NCBI GenBank assembly: GCA_000511875.1
Contig: AZIN01000001.1
Location: 62,001 to 126,000, forward strand
DNA length: 64,000 nucleotides
Source of the DNA: Gammaproteobacteria bacterium MOLA455
GTDB lineage: Bacteria > Pseudomonadota > Gammaproteobacteria > Pseudomonadales > Porticoccaceae
Direction: 5' to 3'
Below are positions 37,115 through 46,302 of this stretch, piece by piece; positions within the stretch are counted from its first letter, which is position 1, and each line of letters starts with the position of its first letter. A program made the position numbers and the translations under genes. The notes under the pieces were generated by a model. The model had not been told where the DNA came from and did no database searches. It saw nothing but the letters and a program-made list of their open reading frames with translations.

Positions 37115-37951
37115 CTAGTAATAAAGCAGGGGGTGACTGAGCTCACCCTCGCAGAGCTGGGATAGATCCAGTGTATCGTCCTCTGGGTAGAGGCTGTTCA
37201 TATGCAGACTAGGCCCTGACAAGACTGCCGCAGGACCCATGGTGCTAACAGTGCTGTGTAGGCTAATAAACCGTTTTAACTCACCGTTTAAATTGATCTG
37301 CATGCGAAAGCTGGATAAGGGTTCTAGCTTTGCCGCCCTTTGTCGCCAATCTGCAGGAACATTTTCGTGAGTTGCAAGGCGATCACGCATTTCAAGATCT
37401 CGCGGGTTATCGCTAAATAATGTCTTTTGCTCTAGTGACATCAAGATCACCGAGAGCGTATCTTCCCAGCCACTGATCAGTGAGCCGGCACCCTGACGAC
37501 TAAATAGAAACTCCATGTTATTGCTGACGCGATCCAGTGCGGGCTTGCCGATAGTTTGGTGGAACAATCCTACCCAACCGCGATTGACCATTAAGATGTC
37601 ACTGGATTCGTTGATGATGATAGCGGGGTAGGGATCCAGGGCCTTGAGTGACAGGGTCATGGTCTTGCGCAGCCATTTCAGCTCTGGAGCCTGAAAGTCT
37701 AGTTCACCGGTGGTAGGCAAAAAACCGGCAGCGATGAGAAGGTGATTGCTATCACGCTGGCCTAGGTGCAGGGCGCTGGCGATCTCTGTGACCATGCTTT
37801 GGCTGGGGCGGCTGCTGCCATTTTCGAGACGGCTGATATGCCTTGGTGAGCTGTCGATTCGGTCTGAGAGCTGTTCCTGACTGACGCTGTGTACGCCGCG
37901 CCAAAACTTTAGGAAGCGGGGGAAAGCTAAGTTGGAATCCGGTTCAGACAA
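37115..37951 (-). CDS. XRE-family regulator with MmyB-like ligand-binding domain
   Basis: 278 residues. N-terminal Cro/C1-type helix-turn-helix (about 10-65: SQEQLSDRIDSSPRHISRLE) and a C-terminal MmyB-like domain (about 105-270: LDPYPAIIINESSDILMVNR; LRMQ-like SSFRMQINLNGELKRF). Members of this family commonly control an adjacent divergent gene and may bind fatty acyl ligands. Here it is divergent from the MaoC-SDR-thiolase genes, 221 bases apart, so control of that set is the first hypothesis. Confidence 0.87.
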   Translation of the reverse strand: MSEPDSNLAFPRFLKFWRGVHSVSQEQLSDRIDSSPRHISRLENGSSRPSQSMVTEIASALHLGQRDSNHLLIAAGFLPTTGELDFQAPELKWLRKTMTLSLKALDPYPAIIINESSDILMVNRGWVGLFHQTIGKPALDRVSNNMEFLFSRQGAGSLISGWEDTLSVILMSLEQKTLFSDNPRDLEMRDRLATHENVPADWRQRAAKLEPLSSFRMQINLNGELKRFISLHSTVSTMGPAAVLSGPSLHMNSLYPEDDTLDLSQLCEGELSHPLLYY

Positions 37952-38172
37952 GGGGGGCGACTCTCAATGTTATGGTCGCAGTATGGTAGTCACCCGAAGA
38001 TAAGAGCACAACTGAATTTAGCCATTCCAACAATCAGCTTGAGTGATATGCACAGGGCTTAACCGGACATAGCATGTCATGGTCAAGCCTAGCTATGGTG
38101 GGCAGACTGCTGGTCAGGTATTACTTTGTAACATAACAATAACGACATGCAGATTTAACTAGGGGAAAGACT

Positions 38173-38634
38173 ATGCCTAAGATGATTAAGAAGTCCGAGA
38201 TTGCCGATTATATCGGTCACGTTTGCGAACCTACTGCTTGGTTTGAGGTAAAGCAGGAGCAGGTTAATGAATTTGCTGAATGCACCTTGGATCGTCAGTT
38301 TATCCATATTGATCCGGTTGCTGCAGCGGCTACGCCTTTTGGCGGGACTATTGCCCACGGCTTTTTGACTCTGTCTATGCTGTCCTATTTCTCTGAGAGC
38401 TACAATCTGCTGATTGAAGGCATCTATATGGGGGTTAACAAAGGCTTTGATAAGGTGCGTTTTGTTGCGCCGGTTCGTGTCGGTAGCAAGATTCGCTGTC
38501 ACGCGACGGTTATGGATATCGCTGAGAAGCGCCCCGGCCAGTACGATTTTAAGATGGAAGTGACTGTTGAAATAGAGGGTGGCGACAAGCCTGCTCTGGT
38601 TGCTGAGTGGTTGTCTGTGCAGATGGCAAAGTAG
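38173..38634 (+). CDS. MaoC-like (R)-specific enoyl-CoA hydratase
   Basis: 153-residue single hot-dog domain. The hydratase-2 motif is present: RQFIHIDPVAAAATPFGG with the catalytic Asp/His pair, followed by TIAHGFLTLSML. Adds water to an enoyl-CoA to form a 3R-hydroxyacyl-CoA. 76 bases upstream of an SDR dehydrogenase and then a thiolase, which would complete beta-oxidation of the same substrate. GGGGAAAG precedes the ATG. NodN-like naming is also used for this family. Confidence 0.9.
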   Translation: MPKMIKKSEIADYIGHVCEPTAWFEVKQEQVNEFAECTLDRQFIHIDPVAAAATPFGGTIAHGFLTLSMLSYFSESYNLLIEGIYMGVNKGFDKVRFVAPVRVGSKIRCHATVMDIAEKRPGQYDFKMEVTVEIEGGDKPALVAEWLSVQMAK

Positions 38635-38709
38635 CTTTTGTGCAGAGCTTTTTGTAAAGAGCTTTTTTAAACAATTTGTATAAATAGAGTCCGGTTAACG
38701 AGGTAACGA

Positions 38710-39621
38710 ATGAGTATTAATTTTGAAGGTAAGGTAGCAATTGTCACTGGTGCAGGTAATGGCCTGGGTCGTTCTCATGCATTGGCGCTGGCCGAGCGTG
38801 GCGCCAAAGTAGTAGTTAATGATTTGGGTGGCGCACGAGACGGCACTGGTGCTTCCTCTGATGCAGCTATGGAAGTGGTCGCTGTTATCGAAGCTGCTGG
38901 GGGTGAAGCCTTTGCCCATGGTGCTAACGTGGCCAACTTTGAAGAAGTTGAAGATATGGTTGCTCAGGCGATGGCGAAGTGGGGCAGAGTTGATATTTTG
39001 ATCAACAATGCCGGCATCCTTCGCGATAAGTCCTTTAGCAAGATGGATTTGGCTGACTTTAAATTGGTCATGGATGTTCACCTGATGGGATCGGTTAACT
39101 GTACTAAAGCGGTATGGGACATTATGCGCGCGCAGAACTACGGTCGCATTGTGATGACGACTTCTTCTAGCGGTATGTACGGTAACTTTGGTCAGTCTAA
39201 CTACGGCGCTGCGAAAATGGCGGTGCTGGGCTTTATGAATACCTTGGTTCTCGAAGGCGGCAAGAACAATATCCACGTTAACGCTCTGGCGCCTACTGCT
39301 GGCACGCGCATGACTGAAGATCTGATGCCTCCAGAAATGTTGGGTTTGTTAACCGCTGAATCTGTTACTGCAGCGGCGTTGGTTCTCTGTGATGAGAGTG
39401 CTCCAAGCAAAACTATTCTCTGTGCCGGTGCTGGTGGGTATGCTAGGGCTGACATGTATGAGACCGATGGTATTTTCTTGGCTCAAGATGAACAGAATCC
39501 TGAAGCCATTGTTGCTCAGTGGGATGAGCTCAGTGACCCGTCTAACCATCAGCCTCTGGAATCCGGTGGCAAGCAAACTGAGAAGTTTTTGATGAAGGCG
39601 ATGGCTGCTTTGAAGGCTTAA
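38710..39621 (+). CDS. SDR-family 3-hydroxyacyl-CoA dehydrogenase (HSD17B4/MFE-2-like)
   Basis: 303 residues. NAD(P)-binding TGAGNGLG (13-20), NNAG (99-102), catalytic Ser around 152-154, Tyr165 and Lys169 (YGAAK). The insertion after beta-2 (NDLGGARDGTGASSDAA) is characteristic of the dehydrogenase part of peroxisomal multifunctional enzyme type 2, which works on 3R-hydroxyacyl-CoAs including bile-acid and branched intermediates. That stereochemistry matches the adjacent MaoC hydratase. Ribosome binding site ACGAGGTAACG upstream. Confidence 0.9.
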   Translation: MSINFEGKVAIVTGAGNGLGRSHALALAERGAKVVVNDLGGARDGTGASSDAAMEVVAVIEAAGGEAFAHGANVANFEEVEDMVAQAMAKWGRVDILINNAGILRDKSFSKMDLADFKLVMDVHLMGSVNCTKAVWDIMRAQNYGRIVMTTSSSGMYGNFGQSNYGAAKMAVLGFMNTLVLEGGKNNIHVNALAPTAGTRMTEDLMPPEMLGLLTAESVTAAALVLCDESAPSKTILCAGAGGYARADMYETDGIFLAQDEQNPEAIVAQWDELSDPSNHQPLESGGKQTEKFLMKAMAALKA

Positions 39622-39713
39622 CTGTTTAGTCAGTGAGTTTGGAGCGAAAAATTTAAAACGAATTTTAAAAAAATTCAAAACAAAATTTAAAATAAAAATG
39701 AAAGGAATTTACT

Positions 39714-40895
39714 ATGAAAGAAGCAGTGATTGTTTCAGCCGCTCGCACGCCAATTGGCCGGGCTTTCCGTGGTGCTTTTAATAATCTTGAATCACCGTCT
39801 ATGAGCTCTCATGCGATTAGAGCAGCGGTGGCCCGCGCCGGCGTTGATCCGTCAGAGATCGATGATTGCATTATGGGTGCAGCGATGCAGCAGGGTACTC
39901 AGACTATGAACTTGGGTCGTCAAGCGGCTATGGCGTCTGGCTTGCCAGTGTCTGTGTCTGGAATGACTGTTGACCGTCAGTGTTCTTCTGGTTTGATGGC
40001 TATCTCTATTGGCGCCAGCAATATTACTGTTGATGGTTCTTCGATCATTGTTGCCGGTGGTTGTGAGAGTATCAGTTTGATTCAAAATGAAAAATTCAAT
40101 GCTCATCGTGTAGCTGATCCACTGGCGGTCAAGCATGTGCCATTGATCAATATGCCGATGTTGGATACTGCTGAGACTGTTGCCAATCGTTACAGTATTT
40201 CTCGTGAGGCCCAGGATGAGTACTCGGTTATTTCTCAGGCGCGCACTGCGGCTGCTCAGGAAGCGGGTCTCTACGCTGACGAGATTGTGCCGGTTACTGC
40301 GACTAAGTTGGTGACTAATCGTGAGACCGGTGAAGTGACTGAAGAAGTTGTGACCCTGACTAAAGATGAAGGCAACCGTCCTGGTACTAACATTGAAGGT
40401 TTGTCTGGTTTGAAAGTGGTTCGCAACGGTGGAACTATCACTGGTGGTAACGCGTCACAGCTGTCTGATGGTGCTGCTGCGGTTGTACTGATGGACGGTA
40501 CGTTGGCATCTCAGCGTAATCTTGAGCCACTGGGTATTTATCGCGGTATCGCGGTTGCTGGTTGCGAGCCGGACGAGATGGGTATTGGTCCTGTTTTTGC
40601 TATTCCTAAGTTGTTGAAGCGTCACGGTTTGACGATTGATGATATTGGTTTGTGGGAATTGAACGAAGCCTTTGCGGTTCAGGTTATTTACTGCCGCGAT
40701 AAGTTGGGCATTCCTATGGAGCGCTTGAATGTTAATGGCGGTTCTATCTCTATCGGTCACCCATTTGGTATGAGTGGCGCGCGTATGGTTATGCACGCAT
40801 TGATGGAAGGTAAGCGTCGCGGCGAGAAGTATGTTGTTATCACTATGTGTGTTGGTGGTGGTATGGGTGCTGCTGGTCTGTTTGAGGTGATTTAG
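39714..40895 (+). CDS. Thiolase (acetyl-CoA acyltransferase)
   Basis: 393 residues. Active cysteine Cys90 in [10 protein letters not shown]-terminal [10 protein letters not shown] histidine, and second cysteine in [12 protein letters not shown]. Cleaves 3-oxoacyl-CoA with CoA. Third gene after MaoC and SDR, separated by a 92-base AT-rich gap, with AAAGGAA before the ATG. A degradative role is favoured by context; a biosynthetic acetoacetyl-CoA thiolase cannot be excluded. Confidence 0.9.
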   Translation: MKEAVIVSAARTPIGRAFRGAFNNLESPSMSSHAIRAAVARAGVDPSEIDDCIMGAAMQQGTQTMNLGRQAAMASGLPVSVSGMTVDRQCSSGLMAISIGASNITVDGSSIIVAGGCESISLIQNEKFNAHRVADPLAVKHVPLINMPMLDTAETVANRYSISREAQDEYSVISQARTAAAQEAGLYADEIVPVTATKLVTNRETGEVTEEVVTLTKDEGNRPGTNIEGLSGLKVVRNGGTITGGNASQLSDGAAAVVLMDGTLASQRNLEPLGIYRGIAVAGCEPDEMGIGPVFAIPKLLKRHGLTIDDIGLWELNEAFAVQVIYCRDKLGIPMERLNVNGGSISIGHPFGMSGARMVMHALMEGKRRGEKYVVITMCVGGGMGAAGLFEVI

Positions 40896-40927
40896 GTCTT
40901 AGCTTAAACCGTCTTGAAACCTTAGTT

Positions 40928-40966
40928 CAAACAGCCTCTTAGATGATTGTTTAAGGGGCTGTTTTG
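40928..40966 (+). terminator. Rho-independent terminator after the thiolase
   Basis: CAAACAGCC...GGCTGTTTTG hairpin starting 33 bases after the thiolase stop, extended by partial pairing of the inner bases; the U-run is short (TTTT). Confidence 0.65.
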
Positions 40967-41154
40967 GTTGGAGTTTGTCTCTGGAGATCTTAACTATTTC
41001 TGGTGGCGATTAGACTCTCAGCTACCTCTAGAGAATAGGCTGTAACGGCAGGTGTTGCAGGCAACGTGGCAGTATATATTTACGACTCTAAATGTTTTTA
41101 AAATGTGGTCTTAAAACGCATAACAACAATAATGAAATTAGGGGTGCAAGCACT

Positions 41155-43161
41155 ATGCTCAAAACTGTATTTGGTCGTCTATCTATTCCATTTATTAGCC
41201 TTATTATTGTGTTTAGTATAGCCGCCTGCGATCAAAAAGCCGATATTGAAATCATTGACTCAGCTGCCAGCCAGTTCACTCTAGACAGTAACCGTGAATT
41301 GGCAGAAACCCTTGATATAGAGAATCAAGTGGATTTCGAAAACGCTAAACGTGGCCTTATTGCCAACGCCCCAGTCAACGTATTGAACAATCCCCGCGGC
41401 ACTGAAATTTGGAATGCCGCCGCCTATGACTTTGTTAAAGGGGAAGCCCCAGACACGGTTAACCCAAGCCTCTGGCGTCAGGCAAAATTAAACAGCATTC
41501 GCGGACTCTTTGAAGTCGAGAAAGGCCTCTACCAACTGCGCGGTTTCGATCTCGCCAATATGAGCCTGATTAAAAGTGACAATGGTTGGATTGTTGTAGA
41601 TCCCCTCACCACCCTCGAAACCAGCCGCGTCGCCATGGACTTCGCCGAACAGCATCTAGGTCCGATTAATATCACCGGTGTGATTTTTACCCACAGTCAC
41701 ATTGATCACTTCGGCGGCATCTCGGCACTGCTTAATGTAGAGCAAGTCGCCGATAACAATATTCCCGTTATAGCGCCAATAGGATTTGTTCATGAGGCTG
41801 TGAGCGAAAATATTATTGCTGGCCCAGCCATGCTGCGTCGCGGTAGCTATATGTATGGCGACCCCCTCAGCATCTCCGCTAGAGGTCATGTGGACACGGG
41901 TTTAGGTAAGCAGGTTATCTTTGGTAGCACCTCAATTCTGCAGCCCACGGTACTGATCGATCAGCCGCAGCAGAGTCTCGCTGTGGATGGTGTCGAAATT
42001 GAATTCTTTAATATGCCCGGCAGTGAAGCCCCCTCTGAGCTGACTTTTTATCTGCCTCAGTGGAAAGCCTTTTGCGGTGCAGAGGTGGTCTCACACGTGA
42101 TGCACAACGTGCTGACCCTGCGCGGCGCCAAGGTTCGCGATGCTCTGATCTGGAGTGATTACATTGGTCATATCGCTGATTTTATCGAACTCAAGGCCGA
42201 GGCAGCGGTGCTGTTTAACAGCCACCACTGGCCAACTTGGGGTCATGACAACATTGTCACTCAACTGCACCAACAACAGGATATGTATAAATTTACTCAC
42301 GACCAGACAGTGCGCTTGGCCAATATAGGTCTGACCCCGAAAGAGATTGCTGAACAATTAAAATTGCCTAAAAGCCTCGCTGGTAATTTTCATCTGCGCG
42401 GTTACTACGGCACTCTGAGCCATAACAGCAAAGCGGTTTATCAGTATTATTTTGGCTGGTATAACGGCAATCCAGCGACACTTAATCCATTGCCCCCTGT
42501 GGAGTCTGCGCTGCGCTATGTGGCGTTTATGGGTGGCGCTGAGGCGCTCTTAGGAAAGGCTGCTGTGTCTCAGGCCAAGGGTGACTATCGTTGGGTGGCT
42601 GAGGTATTGAACCATCTGGTATTTGCCGAGCCGGGTAATAATGACGCCCGTGCCATGTTGGCCGAAGCCTATCGACAGATGGCCTATCAAGCCGAGGCCG
42701 GTCCATGGCGTGACATTTATCTCTCCGCTGCTCACGATCTTCAGGGTGGCGCCAAGATCGTCCGCTATGACGCCGCCGCATCGAAGGCGTTTTTGCAGCA
42801 GGTGCCGCTGGAGCAGTTTATGAAAGCTCTGTCGGTGCGATTGGATGGGGAAAAGGCTGAGGGTGAAGCACTGTCGATTAACATTGCCTTCACCAATGGG
42901 CCGGGCGAGGTTAAACACAATTTTGTTATGACTGTCAGAAACTCAGTGATGCATTATCGCCGTGGACCACGGGAGCAAACTGCCGATGCGACACTCACCC
43001 TGAGTAAGGCGCTGTTTGTCGATATTCTGGTAGGCGAGGCCGGACTGACTGATTTAATTGGCTCGGATGAACTGTCGGTTGATGGCAGTGTACTTAAGTT
43101 AGTAACGTTTTTTTCCTTGTTGGGCGAGCCCAATGATGCGTTTAATATTGTTTTGCCCTAA
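41155..43161 (+). CDS. Alkyl sulfatase of the metallo-beta-lactamase fold, predicted lipoprotein
   Basis: 668 residues from ATG 41155 with AGGGGTG upstream; an earlier ATG at 41092 would spoil the signal peptide. N-terminal lipoprotein signal ends in IAAC (Cys25). The metal-binding motif THSHIDHFGG gives His180, His182, Asp184 and His185. Downstream HHWPTWG and a C-terminal SCP2-like alkyl-sulfatase domain (about 555-668) complete the SdsA1/Pdsa/YjcS architecture. Hydrolyses primary alkyl sulfates such as dodecyl sulfate to alcohol and sulfate. Lipid anchoring on the cell surface or periplasm is predicted, whereas known homologues are mostly soluble secreted proteins. Confidence 0.9.
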   Translation: MLKTVFGRLSIPFISLIIVFSIAACDQKADIEIIDSAASQFTLDSNRELAETLDIENQVDFENAKRGLIANAPVNVLNNPRGTEIWNAAAYDFVKGEAPDTVNPSLWRQAKLNSIRGLFEVEKGLYQLRGFDLANMSLIKSDNGWIVVDPLTTLETSRVAMDFAEQHLGPINITGVIFTHSHIDHFGGISALLNVEQVADNNIPVIAPIGFVHEAVSENIIAGPAMLRRGSYMYGDPLSISARGHVDTGLGKQVIFGSTSILQPTVLIDQPQQSLAVDGVEIEFFNMPGSEAPSELTFYLPQWKAFCGAEVVSHVMHNVLTLRGAKVRDALIWSDYIGHIADFIELKAEAAVLFNSHHWPTWGHDNIVTQLHQQQDMYKFTHDQTVRLANIGLTPKEIAEQLKLPKSLAGNFHLRGYYGTLSHNSKAVYQYYFGWYNGNPATLNPLPPVESALRYVAFMGGAEALLGKAAVSQAKGDYRWVAEVLNHLVFAEPGNNDARAMLAEAYRQMAYQAEAGPWRDIYLSAAHDLQGGAKIVRYDAAASKAFLQQVPLEQFMKALSVRLDGEKAEGEALSINIAFTNGPGEVKHNFVMTVRNSVMHYRRGPREQTADATLTLSKALFVDILVGEAGLTDLIGSDELSVDGSVLKLVTFFSLLGEPNDAFNIVLP

Positions 43162-43389
43162 TTGTGGGTGCGGGGCGATTAATACAGGAGTGCTGATCTC
43201 GACATTAGAAGCGCTATAGCAAATAGTTATCGCAGAGTTTTCCATGGTCTCATTTTGATAGCCTTTGCAGAGATAAAGAACGAAGTGATATGCAGTGTTG
43301 GGGTACATTGAATAAGAGCGGGTGAGCTGTTGTTAAGGGATTAAAACAACAGCCAAAATAATGAATTATAAAAATAAAAGTGGGACATT

Positions 43390-45045
43390 ATGAATAACGT
43401 AACTGGCGTATCTGAGCTGTCTTTTTCCGAGCTGTCTTTTTCCGAGCTGTCTTTTTCTCAACAGAAGCTTATCGAACTCAATGCTGAGGATGGCTTTAGC
43501 AGTTTGGTTGATGGCTTTAATCGAGCCTGCGCGACGTTTCCGCAGCGTCCCGCTTTTACCTGTCTTGGACAGACCCTCTGCTTTGACGAAATTGAACAGC
43601 TAAGCCGTCAATTCGGCTGCTATTTGCTCGAGCATTGCGATCTGGTTGCCGGTGATCGTGTCGCTGTGCAGCTGCCCAACATTAGCCAGTTTCCCATCGC
43701 AGTCTGGGGCATATTGCGCGCTGGCTTGGTAGTGGTAAATACCAATCCTATGTATACGGCTCGAGAGCAGCTCCACCAATTTAATGATTCCGGTGCCAAG
43801 GCCCTGGTGGTTCTCAGTGACCTATTGCCGGTTACCGAGCAGGTGATCCCGCAAACCGCTGTTGAGACTGTGATCGCCACCAGCGCTATTGATTTACTGC
43901 AGCCCCAAGCGTTGCCAGCCACTCGTCTTACCAATCTAGTTGGTTTTACTGATGCCTTGGCTCTAGGTGCAAATAAGCCATTGCCGGAGAGAGCCTCATC
44001 CATGTCTGAGGTGGCGGTTCTGCAATACACTGGCGGTACCACTGGTCCGTCCAAGGGCGCGATTTTAACCCATGGCAATATCTTTGGCGGCGTACGCATG
44101 TCCAAGCTGAGTGTCGACTTTAGCGATGAAGCTGTGCCGGATCTGTTGATCGCCCCTATGCCTCTCTACCATGTCTTTGGTTTTACCATGAATGTGGTGA
44201 GCAGCTTTCTCGGTGGCAGTCACTCTGTGTTAATTCCCAATGCCCGGGATATCGACAGCATGGTCGCGACCATGAAGCAGCATCAGCTCACGACAATGGC
44301 CGGTATCACCACTTTGCTCCAGGGGTTGATGCGTCATCCCGAGTTCGACGAGATCGATTTCTCTCGGCTTAAAGGTATCATTGTCGGTGGTGCTGCGCTG
44401 GTGAAAGAGGTGGGTGATGAGTGGGAAGCCCGCACTGGAGCGCGAGTTTTTGAAGGCTATGGACTTTCTGAGACCACTTCGGTTTTGACCTGCAATGGTC
44501 CTGATAACAGTCGTGTCGGCACTGTGGGTCTGCCGATGCTCTACCAGGAAGTGAAGCTGATTGATGCTGAGGGCAATACTATTGCCACTGGCGAGCGCGG
44601 TGAGGTCTGCTGTCGCGGCGCCCATGTTATGCAGGGCTATTGGAATCGTCCCGATGCCACCGCAGAGGCGCTGGATGAGGATGGCTGGTTTCGCACCGGT
44701 GACATAGGTGTGATGGCTGAGGACGGCATGCTGACCATTGTCGACCGCGTAAAAGATATGGTGATTGTCTCGGGCTTTAACGTCTATCCCAATGAAATCG
44801 AAGATGTGGCCTACGGCCATAGCGATATTATTGAATGTGCTGTGGTCGGCGTTGCCGATGAGCGAACCGGTGAAGCGGTTAAGTTATTTGTTGTCTCGAC
44901 CAATCCGGATCTCGGCGAACAGCAGGTGAAGGACTTCTGCCGTGAGCAGTTAACCGCGTATAAAGTGCCCAAGTATGTGGTCTTTATGGATGAGTTACCT
45001 AAGTCGCCAGTGGGCAAAATTCTCCGTCGCGAGTTGCGTGACTAG
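43390..45045 (+). CDS. Long-chain acyl-CoA ligase (AMP-binding)
   Basis: 551-residue adenylate-forming enzyme that activates a carboxylic acid to its CoA ester. Motifs: YTGGTTGPSKGAI (about 214-226), GYGLSETT near 357, and VKDMVIVSGFNVYPNEIED near 455-475. The N-terminal 20 residues include three copies of ELSFS encoded by a 15-base tandem repeat, just before the normal start of homology (QQKLIELNAEDGFSSL). It likely supplies CoA esters to the beta-oxidation genes nearby. Alpha/beta hydrolase follows in 24 bases. Confidence 0.9.
   Translation: MNNVTGVSELSFSELSFSELSFSQQKLIELNAEDGFSSLVDGFNRACATFPQRPAFTCLGQTLCFDEIEQLSRQFGCYLLEHCDLVAGDRVAVQLPNISQFPIAVWGILRAGLVVVNTNPMYTAREQLHQFNDSGAKALVVLSDLLPVTEQVIPQTAVETVIATSAIDLLQPQALPATRLTNLVGFTDALALGANKPLPERASSMSEVAVLQYTGGTTGPSKGAILTHGNIFGGVRMSKLSVDFSDEAVPDLLIAPMPLYHVFGFTMNVVSSFLGGSHSVLIPNARDIDSMVATMKQHQLTTMAGITTLLQGLMRHPEFDEIDFSRLKGIIVGGAALVKEVGDEWEARTGARVFEGYGLSETTSVLTCNGPDNSRVGTVGLPMLYQEVKLIDAEGNTIATGERGEVCCRGAHVMQGYWNRPDATAEALDEDGWFRTGDIGVMAEDGMLTIVDRVKDMVIVSGFNVYPNEIEDVAYGHSDIIECAVVGVADERTGEAVKLFVVSTNPDLGEQQVKDFCREQLTAYKVPKYVVFMDELPKSPVGKILRRELRD
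43414..43458 (+). repeat. 15-bp in-frame tandem repeat in the acyl-CoA ligase gene
   Basis: Three copies of GAGCTGTCTTTTTCC (last base T in the third) at 43414, 43429 and 43444, each coding ELSFS. Because the unit is a multiple of three, gain or loss of copies keeps the frame. Confidence 0.95.
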
Positions 45046-45069
45046 AGCAGAATCGTCAGTGAGTAGACT

Positions 45070-45969
45070 ATGATTGAAGCAGGAAATACGCAGTACGCAC
45101 AGAGCAATGGACTGAAGATTGCTTACGAATCCTTTGGTAATCCGGAGGATCCGGCGATTGTTTTAGTGGCTGGGCTGTATAACCAGCTGGTGCGCTGGCC
45201 TTTAGAATTGTGCCAACATTTGGTCGATCGAGGGTTTCGGGTTATCCGCTTCGACAACCGTGATGTCGGCCTCAGCGCTAAATTTGACGGTGTTAGAGCA
45301 CCGAGTTATTTTCGCCTGCTGCTTAAATCCTATTTTGCTGTGCCAGTTGCCGTTCCCTACAACCTCGATGATATGGCTGCCGATACCTTGGGCCTGTTGG
45401 ATGCCTTGAATATTCCTGCCGCGCATTTAGTGGGCATGTCTATGGGCGGCATGATCAGTCAAATAGTTGCTGGTCGCTATCCCGATCGGGTGCTGTCACT
45501 TACCTCGATTATGTCCACCAGTGGAGAACGCGGCAAAGGGGAGGCGTCTTTAAAGGTTAGTTTGAAAATGCTCCAGCCGGCATCCAAGGGTAAGACGCCC
45601 CTAGATATAGCGGTTGAAATTTGGCAGATGCTTGGCAGTCCAGCTTATCCTATGAGCGATGAAGATATCAGAGCCCAGGTGATTGCCGAACACAAGCGCT
45701 CGAGCAATCCCGCCGGTTATATGCGTCAAATCAGCGCCATTAGAACCTCACCTAGTCGTGTGGCGTTGCTGAACGCAATCAAGGCGCCCACATTGATTAT
45801 TCACGGTAATCAGGATGTGCTTGTACCAGTCAGTGGTGGCATAGACACAGCTAAACATATCGCCCATGCAGAGTTAGTCAGATTTGAGGGTATGGGACAT
45901 ACATTGCCTCAGGCGCTATTGGAACAATTTGCTGATTTAATCCATAAAAACAGTAACATAGGTTCTTAA
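45070..45969 (+). CDS. Alpha/beta hydrolase
   Basis: 299 residues, single-domain alpha/beta hydrolase without signal peptide. Nucleophile serine in GMSMGGM (about 125-131), catalytic Asp probably in HGNQDVLVP near 252, and His in GMGHTLPQ near 280. N-terminal NGLKIAYESFGNPEDPAIVLV is typical of esterase/epoxide-hydrolase-like family members. 24 bases downstream of the acyl-CoA ligase, so it may release the acid that the ligase activates. The substrate is unknown. Confidence 0.87.
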   Translation: MIEAGNTQYAQSNGLKIAYESFGNPEDPAIVLVAGLYNQLVRWPLELCQHLVDRGFRVIRFDNRDVGLSAKFDGVRAPSYFRLLLKSYFAVPVAVPYNLDDMAADTLGLLDALNIPAAHLVGMSMGGMISQIVAGRYPDRVLSLTSIMSTSGERGKGEASLKVSLKMLQPASKGKTPLDIAVEIWQMLGSPAYPMSDEDIRAQVIAEHKRSSNPAGYMRQISAIRTSPSRVALLNAIKAPTLIIHGNQDVLVPVSGGIDTAKHIAHAELVRFEGMGHTLPQALLEQFADLIHKNSNIGS

Positions 45970-46302
45970 ACCGGGAGACATCGGCAACCAAAGTTGAGCA
46001 GATGGCAAAGTTATAACCTTGGCACCAATTAGCAAGTGGCTGGCACCTTTGCCAAAGTTTCAGCTTTCTCAAGGCGTTATCTTGAACCCATGCAGGAATG
46101 GTTTTGACTTGAGAAAGCCCACTAAGAGGCTTCCGGCAAAATCATGGACTCAGAGGGGCATTACTAACAATAATAAGAATAGTGCGATGTAGGGCTAAAG
46201 TTAAAACGGGTAGATGTTTTGCATCTGCCCGTTTTTTTTTGCCATGAATAAAGTTTGTGTAAGGGCCGGTATAGGCCCTAGTCTTATTGTTGCTGTCGAC
46301 GC
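45970..46302. other. Gene-free structured stretch with strong terminator (possible small RNA)
   Basis: 333 bases between the convergent alpha/beta hydrolase and thiolase. Two inverted repeats are present: TGGCAAAG (46003-46010) with CTTTGCCA (46047-46054), and GCTTTCTCAAG (46063-46073) with CTTGAGAAAGC (46108-46118). A strong terminator follows. It may be a long structured 3' UTR or an independent small RNA. Confidence 0.4.
46203..46240. terminator. Strong rho-independent terminator
   Basis: AAAACGGGTAGATG-TTTTG-CATCTGCCCGTTTT, one mismatch in 14 pairs, followed by five further Ts. The A-run on the left makes it usable from both strands, so it can also end the thiolase transcript. Confidence 0.93.

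Noticed and set aside
44230-44820. 196-codon minus-strand frame under the acyl-CoA ligase
   Set aside because: Antisense shadow; the ligase motifs on the plus strand are complete and unambiguous.
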